Source of the DNA: Casuarina equisetifolia
Taxonomy: Eukaryota; Streptophyta; Magnoliopsida; Fagales; Casuarinaceae
Length of the DNA stretch: 64,000 nucleotides
NCBI GenBank assembly: GCA_028551475.1
Contig: CM052357.1
Location: 16,229,931 to 16,293,930, forward strand
Direction: 5' to 3'
Position numbers and translations under genes: made by a program. The notes beneath the pieces are model-generated. The model was not told the origin of the DNA. It made no database searches and saw only the letters and a program-made list of their open reading frames with translations. How positions within the stretch are numbered: the stretch's first letter is position 1; every line of letters starts with the position of its first letter. This document shows, piece after piece, positions 58,851 through 64,000 of the stretch.

Positions 58851-61719
58851 AACTATACTAATTTACAGATGGCTGCACTCCCAGATATGAATTTAGGGGC
58901 GGATATGGTTATGACCATGCTGGAGCTTACTAAGTTTTTCACCGAACCCTGGCAAGATTTTACTTTTCCCTCCCTCACCAGCAACTTTAAAGCATCTGTG
59001 GCCATGTAGATGGAGTGATGTCTTTGCTTCTTAACAAAGATGTTCTGAACAAGTTTGCTCTGCTATTTGTTCCACTCCTAAAATTCGTTAATTATGCACG
59101 CAGCATAGTGCTGATCGGTGACCCGTTTATGAGATGTCCTCGTCCAATTTCGTGATCTTTATCTGCAAGTCCATTTTCAGAGAAATGAAAAGCAAGGATT
59201 CCCAGGTACAAGTCTCTTTGTAGGAATTTTGTTTGAATGGCAGTGATCTCTGTTATTGGCAATAATTTACAAGAATATTCTGTAGTCTTAGTAAGAGGGG
59301 GAAGTGCTTAGAAAACACATCTGAAAAGGTCTAGGAAGAATCCGGTATTGTGAACTTTCGGGGTGTTTTAGTTCTGGTGATTACCAGTTTGAAGTGAATG
59401 TACCTAGAACGATTTCCTTACAGCATAATGGTAACCTGCACTTTCTGCATGGAATGAATCTTTAGCTGAAGGTGACTCGGCTGATCAATTTGAATGTTGA
59501 ATGCTATTTTTAGTGATACGTGGATCAGCGATCAAGGAAGACCAAGGGATGCTTTTTGGTTATTTTTCGACTTATATTAATCGTTTAGTTTGTAAACCAA
59601 TTCAATCCCCATCTTGGGTTGCCTAACAATTTCAACATAGCATGTCGTCTCCTTTGACCATAAGACAAATGCAAACTACAACCTATGTGAGTGGATATGA
59701 TATTTTGATATTAACAAAATAGATGTGAAAATATATGTGAAAAATATAAAATATTTAAAGAAACTCGTCTTGTCTAAAGCTATGTTCCAAAAAGAAAGGA
59801 TATATTTGTATAAACGTACATAAAATCTTATTCTTTGATATTATGGAAAACTGAAATTCTCCATTACAAGTTGGAATCAGTGCTTAATATTGAAATAAGT
59901 GTACATGTTTATTAAAATATAGTTGACGGAAAAACTCGTCATCTTTTTCTAAGGAGTTCGTATGTCATTAACTGACAACGACACTTATGGGTTAAGACAT
60001 CTTTTTGAAAAGGGTGAAGGCTTAAGTCTTATAATGAATGCATGCCTGATTTTTGCGTAAGTGTTTCGCCAATTTTTGGCGAAGCTGGAGACTTTGAGAG
60101 GCTTGCTGCTCGGCTATTTCTAGGCTTATTTTTGGCAGCGAATCTAAAACAGATATTTGGATGCTCTTCAAGTATAGGGCTCTCTGTTGATTTGAGATAG
60201 AACACAATTGTCTATCTTTTGGCTATCTTGAGAAAGGGGAATGCACTTGAGAAATTATTCGCTTAGTTTGTTTATGCCTTACTGTAGAGCTTGTTTGTAT
60301 AATTGGTATTGTATTTTGTAGTTCAAACAAGTTAAATTTATAATCTTGGGTTTTCAAGTGAAACTCTAACTATGTAAAAATGAGGGGTTTCGAATTTTTA
60401 TAGTTGTAAATGCAAATTGTAGCGTCTAGGGCACTGATTATGGTGAAATTCAAGTGTTTGAGGCATGGACGCGAAACCCTACTTTTGTTAGAAATTAGGG
60501 TTTTGTGTTTGTATAAATTTATAAGAGAAATTAAAGTGCTTAGAGCACAATTTTCTATGTTTGTATTATGCTTGGGGCACAAGCTGTATCAACACTTTTT
60601 CTAGGTGAAAAAATTGGTTGTAAGTGAAGCAACTAAGTAATTCTTGAATCGTTTTAGCAAGAAAGAATCTCAAAAGTATGAAGTCATGCTTTGATTTGTC
60701 TACAAGCACCTAATTCAATTGAAAAAAATTAACAATTTTTACTATTTGAGAATTTCATAGACTTGCAAGCACAAAATAGGGAAAACTCTCTCTAATTCCT
60801 ACATCTCTTTTTGATCATTGCAATGACTTACCAACCAAACGATACAACACATTTGAAATTTTTTGAGTTTCATATTTTTAAGAAAAGAGTGTGAAACTCT
60901 AATTAACAATATCATAACTTTGCCCTAAGCCCTAATTTTGACTATATTCCTAACAATTTCCCATATGGAGTTAAAATTGGTATAACACCCTTAAACCATA
61001 GATAAATTAGTTCAAAGACCCAATTGTTTCAAGGAGTCCATCTCTTTCATGGCATGCTCCCACTAAATCCTTGTCTTTAATTGCAAGGATTATTGCAATA
61101 GTTTTAGAACATGCCTTCAACTTATGTGACTCTTTGAAGGATCCAACATCAAGACTAGACCCATTAAGAGGTTGTCTTCATCTTTAGCCTAAACCCATTT
61201 TAAAGATTATTGTCTTTCACTTATGAGGTGTGTTAGGGTTTGTCATGTTGTGTAAAAGAGTAGCTACCATTCTTGTGTATGTGTGTGTGAAGCCACTTAG
61301 TTCAGCTTGATAATTTATAGTTGTATTTAGTCTGTTTAGAAGTTAGTTATTTATTTCTCTTGCATGGTTGGTACTATTGTTAGTTTGAATAGTTGTGTGA
61401 ATCTCGTTATATAATTTATGTTAATTTGGAAGTAGGAGTTTGGTTTCATTTGGTTTCACTTTTACATCTCTTGGCTTCACATGCCTCGTGAGCTTGCCAC
61501 TTTGAGTTTTTCCTCCATTCTGAGTTTTTCCACTTTAGGCTCCTTGGATAAATAAAGATTAGTCCCTACAATAAGGGTGAAAATGAAAAAACTTAACACA
61601 AAAGGTAATCAAGGATGAAGTCAAACATGAGAGGGTGGCTAACACCGAAACCTAACACAAAAAGGTAGTTAAAGGTGAAGGGCAATGGAAATTGCTAAAC
61701 AAAGCCAGCCACAAATTAA

Positions 61720-61741
61720 ATATATATATATATATATATAA
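61720..61741. repeat. TA dinucleotide microsatellite
   Basis: About eleven TA units occur in AT-rich spacer. Confidence 0.9.
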
Positions 61742-61972
61742 AATATATATTTGCTTTTGCTTAATTTTGAACTCGTTAGTAGTACTCACATAATTGCGCT
61801 TAACTCATTAAATTCATTAAATTACAATATATTCCAGCATTGAACAATACAACATACACACAAGCCTATGGAGGCACAAGTGCTACTAGAGGTTAGCTTT
61901 TCCTCTAGCACTATTCTTTCCTTTTGGTGTAAGTCCAAGTGCAATGAGGAAATTACTAGCAAGCTTGCTCCT

Positions 61973-62320
61973 TCATAAGCAGGTAGCCCTACAAGTTGCA
62001 TTTCCCTCCTTCACAAACTCACCAAGGCTGAATGCTAACATGACTGCCAAGTCAAACCCATATATATCCAACGTGTTGTAAGCAAATGATACATGTAGTG
62101 CTTCAAGTTTGGCTTTGAACATTCTAGCATAATATTGGAAATTATGTTGAATTTGCTCCACCCTATGTGACCTTAAGCCTAGCGTTACTTGGCATGTGGG
62201 GCATATAAGCTTCACATTAAGTATGCAATCCTTTATAGTAAAGCTTAAATGAAGGAAGTGTTCCTCTAACTTCTGAGCTAGCTTTTGGATTAGGCCTTTA
62301 AGCTTTTTAACAATAGTTTT
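61973..62320 (-). pseudogene. Unidentified ORF fragment
   Basis: A minus-strand frame of about 115 codons has coding-like composition, with KKLKGLIQKLAQKLEEHFLH, LNVKLICPTCQVTLGLRS and LDIYGFDLAVMLAFSLGEFV. The first ATG in frame is at about 62215. After a stop at 61973 the frame continues briefly (SKLASNFLIALGLTPKGK). I do not recognise a family. It may be an exon or pseudogene piece, or transposon-derived; it ends about 20 bp before the copia LTR at 62339. Confidence 0.35.
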
Positions 62321-62338
62321 TTAAAAATCAAAAGTTCT

Positions 62339-63712
62339 TGTTTTTGGAAAAAGATGTTTTTCTATGAAATTTTTTTATTAAATATATATAAATTCTTTTC
62401 ATATGTTTATGTGCAAAATAGAATTAAAAGAAGTAAAAGATGTTTAAATTATAATATCAATCAAGATATTATAAAGTAGCTAGTTTCCTATATTTTAATA
62501 TATTGTAACTTTATTCAAGCTTTAAAAGATCATTTCTTGAACAATAAAAAAAGAAAAGAGAAAATATAAGTTGCATGGTATTCATATTAAAAAAGAATGT
62601 GATGCTTGTTTTTATGTTATTGCAAGAGAAAGGTGTATGCAAAAGCTTATATTATAAGTTTTATATGAAGTGCTTGCAAGAAGCAATCTAGTCTAGGCCC
62701 GTAAGGAGTAGGCTGATTTAAGCCCGTGAGATGTAAGCTAACCTAAGCCCGAAATACATGAGTCTAATAAAGCTCTTAAGTGAAGGCATATCGTGAAGCT
62801 CATTAAAATGGTGTCGCTTCTAATCTATTCTAGACAATGAGAGAAGTTGTCCCTTTTGTAGCTATATGTCCATTTTCCCAATGAGAAGATTTGCAGAAGA
62901 GTTGATCATTTGTTAGAAAAGTTGCATGGAATGACCGTGTGATGATTAAGGGTTTGATTTAAAACCCTAAGTGATGGAATCATCCTACTTTCGTAATGGG
63001 AAGAAGCATATGATGTTGTTGAGTTTGACAAAAACCTTAAATTAGCTTATATTATTTAAATCTTATATAAAAGGGTTTGTTCCATGGTTCAAAGAGTTTT
63101 TGCATGAGTCTACTGTGAAATCGAAAGAAGAAATCAAGCTTGATCAACATGTTCTTGTGATTATATACTCTTGTATACACTTGTTTATGTGTCGATTGAA
63201 TTCTAATTATTATTTGCACATAAACTTTGTTGTAAATCTGAAACCCTAATTTGTTAAAATTTGGGATTTTTTGATTAAAACTTGAATTAGTACTCTATAT
63301 CTTGGATAAGCTCTTTGATTAGCAATATCCTTCACAAACTATATATTATTTGGGGATTTGCTCTTGTAACAAGGTTGAGACAACCTTTGATTATAACCTT
63401 AAAGTTTTGTGATTCCTTTGAGGAGGAATTGGAAGGATTAAGAGAATGTTTTCTCCTAAGCAATGAGTAAAGTGGACTTCAACTGGTTGAGTTGAAGGAA
63501 GAAAAGGGTGAACATAGGTGTGAGTGTCGAACCATCGTGGTAAATCTTGTGTTTATGCTTATTGTCCATTATTATTTAGGTTTGTTGTTTATATTGCTAC
63601 TTAGTGTGGTGTTTGAGTTTGTTGTGTTTGAAGAAGCTGAGTTAATAGACTTTGAAGTGAATGACTAGTACAGCCCCCCATATCTTTTCTTGGTTGGCAA
63701 TTATACCTAACA
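62339..63712 (+). mobile_element. 5' LTR of a fourth SIRE-like copia copy
   Basis: A 1374-bp LTR runs from TGTTTTTGGAAAAAG to CCTAACA. It is alignable with 26564-28092 throughout, sharing the GAAGTAAAAG, CTCTTAAGTGAAGG, TTTGCTCTTGTAACAAGG and TTCTTGGTTGGC landmarks. A good primer-binding site TGGCATCAAAGCC follows at 63715-63727. Confidence 0.9.
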
Positions 63713-63772
63713 ATTGGCATCAAAGCCAAGTTCTTTAATTAAAGGCTTAACATCCTATAGTAGATCCTTATA

Positions 63773-64000
63773 ATGGCCTTAACGGAAGGTGTAGTTGTTA
63801 CGGGGTTTAATAAACAATGATTGTTTAATGGTATAAACTATAGACATTGAAAGCAATTAATGCAAGTATTTATCAGTGGTCAAGATCTAAAAGCATGGCA
63901 AGCTATCAGAAAGGGTATTACATTACCCAAAATTGATGAGTAAAAATGAAAGTAAGGTTATGGGACTAAATGCTAAGGCTATGAACATGATATATAATGG
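63773..64000 (+). pseudogene. SIRE-like copia gag start, broken, runs off window
   Basis: ATG near 63773 opens MALTEGVVVTGFNK, homologous to the gag starts at 20287 and 18464. A TGA follows within about three codons, where relatives read PPLFDG. The frame then continues recognisably (YRH.KQLMQVFISGQDLKAW..IRKGI) to the end of the window. The rest of the element lies outside. Confidence 0.85.

Larger units (their letters stand above)
58851..62338. other. Intergenic spacer
   Basis: The PPR 3' UTR should occupy the first part. The rest is AT-rich and without recognised genes. A TA microsatellite lies near 61720-61741, and an unidentified ORF fragment lies at 61973-62320. Confidence 0.5.

Noticed and set aside
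59600..59640. CCAATTCAATCCCC and TTGCCTAACAA resembling the end of a SIRE-like LTR
   Set aside because: The match is too short and nothing upstream aligns with the LTR; chance similarity cannot be excluded.

Overview
This window is nuclear DNA of a flowering plant, most likely a eudicot; I cannot name the species. The evidence is a plant-specific RABA3-type Rab GTPase with a GT-AG intron, a P-class pentatricopeptide repeat protein, a plant BCS1-type AAA ATPase, and plant Ty1/copia, Ty3/gypsy and LINE retroelements in AT-rich spacers. There are no prokaryotic features, tRNA or rRNA genes, or CRISPR arrays that I can support.

Layout. 1-1516: old repeat debris with a probable decayed gypsy LTR. 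1517-28768: one large nested retrotransposon complex. Its oldest layer is an Athila-like Ty3/gypsy element on the minus strand that keeps gag but has lost protease, RT and integrase. Its upstream LTR is split by a 21-kb SIRE-like Ty1/copia element on the plus strand (6943-28092). That copia element was in turn hit by a solo copia LTR (7096-8583), two solo gypsy LTRs (about 8955-10509 and 24626-26300) and a complete minus-strand copia element (11451-20134). 28770-32380: a copia LTR fragment, unrecognised sequence and a chromovirus-type gypsy pol remnant. About 32380-37290: a 5'-truncated L1-type LINE on the minus strand with endonuclease, RT, zinc-binding and RNase H regions. 37.3-41.7 kb: spacer with a striking 38-C run.

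Gene island. The AAA ATPase (42173-43672, plus) and RABA3 (46260-47526, minus, two exons) converge on each other. A PPR gene (57252-58850, plus) follows a decayed but complete 5.7-kb copia element (50885-56630). The three genes look like ordinary single-copy cellular genes: membrane-anchored ATPase, endomembrane traffic GTPase and organelle RNA-binding protein. They show no functional link to one another. The right edge (62339-64000) is the 5' LTR and gag start of a fourth copy of the SIRE-like family and runs off the window.

No previously undescribed biological system is visible. The notable content is the readable insertion history: target-site duplications, an empty-site paralogue, solo LTRs, an inverted LTR segment, and decay of the elements that is mostly C-to-T / G-to-A. 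All retroelement reading frames here are broken. Mismatch counts are by eye and approximate.
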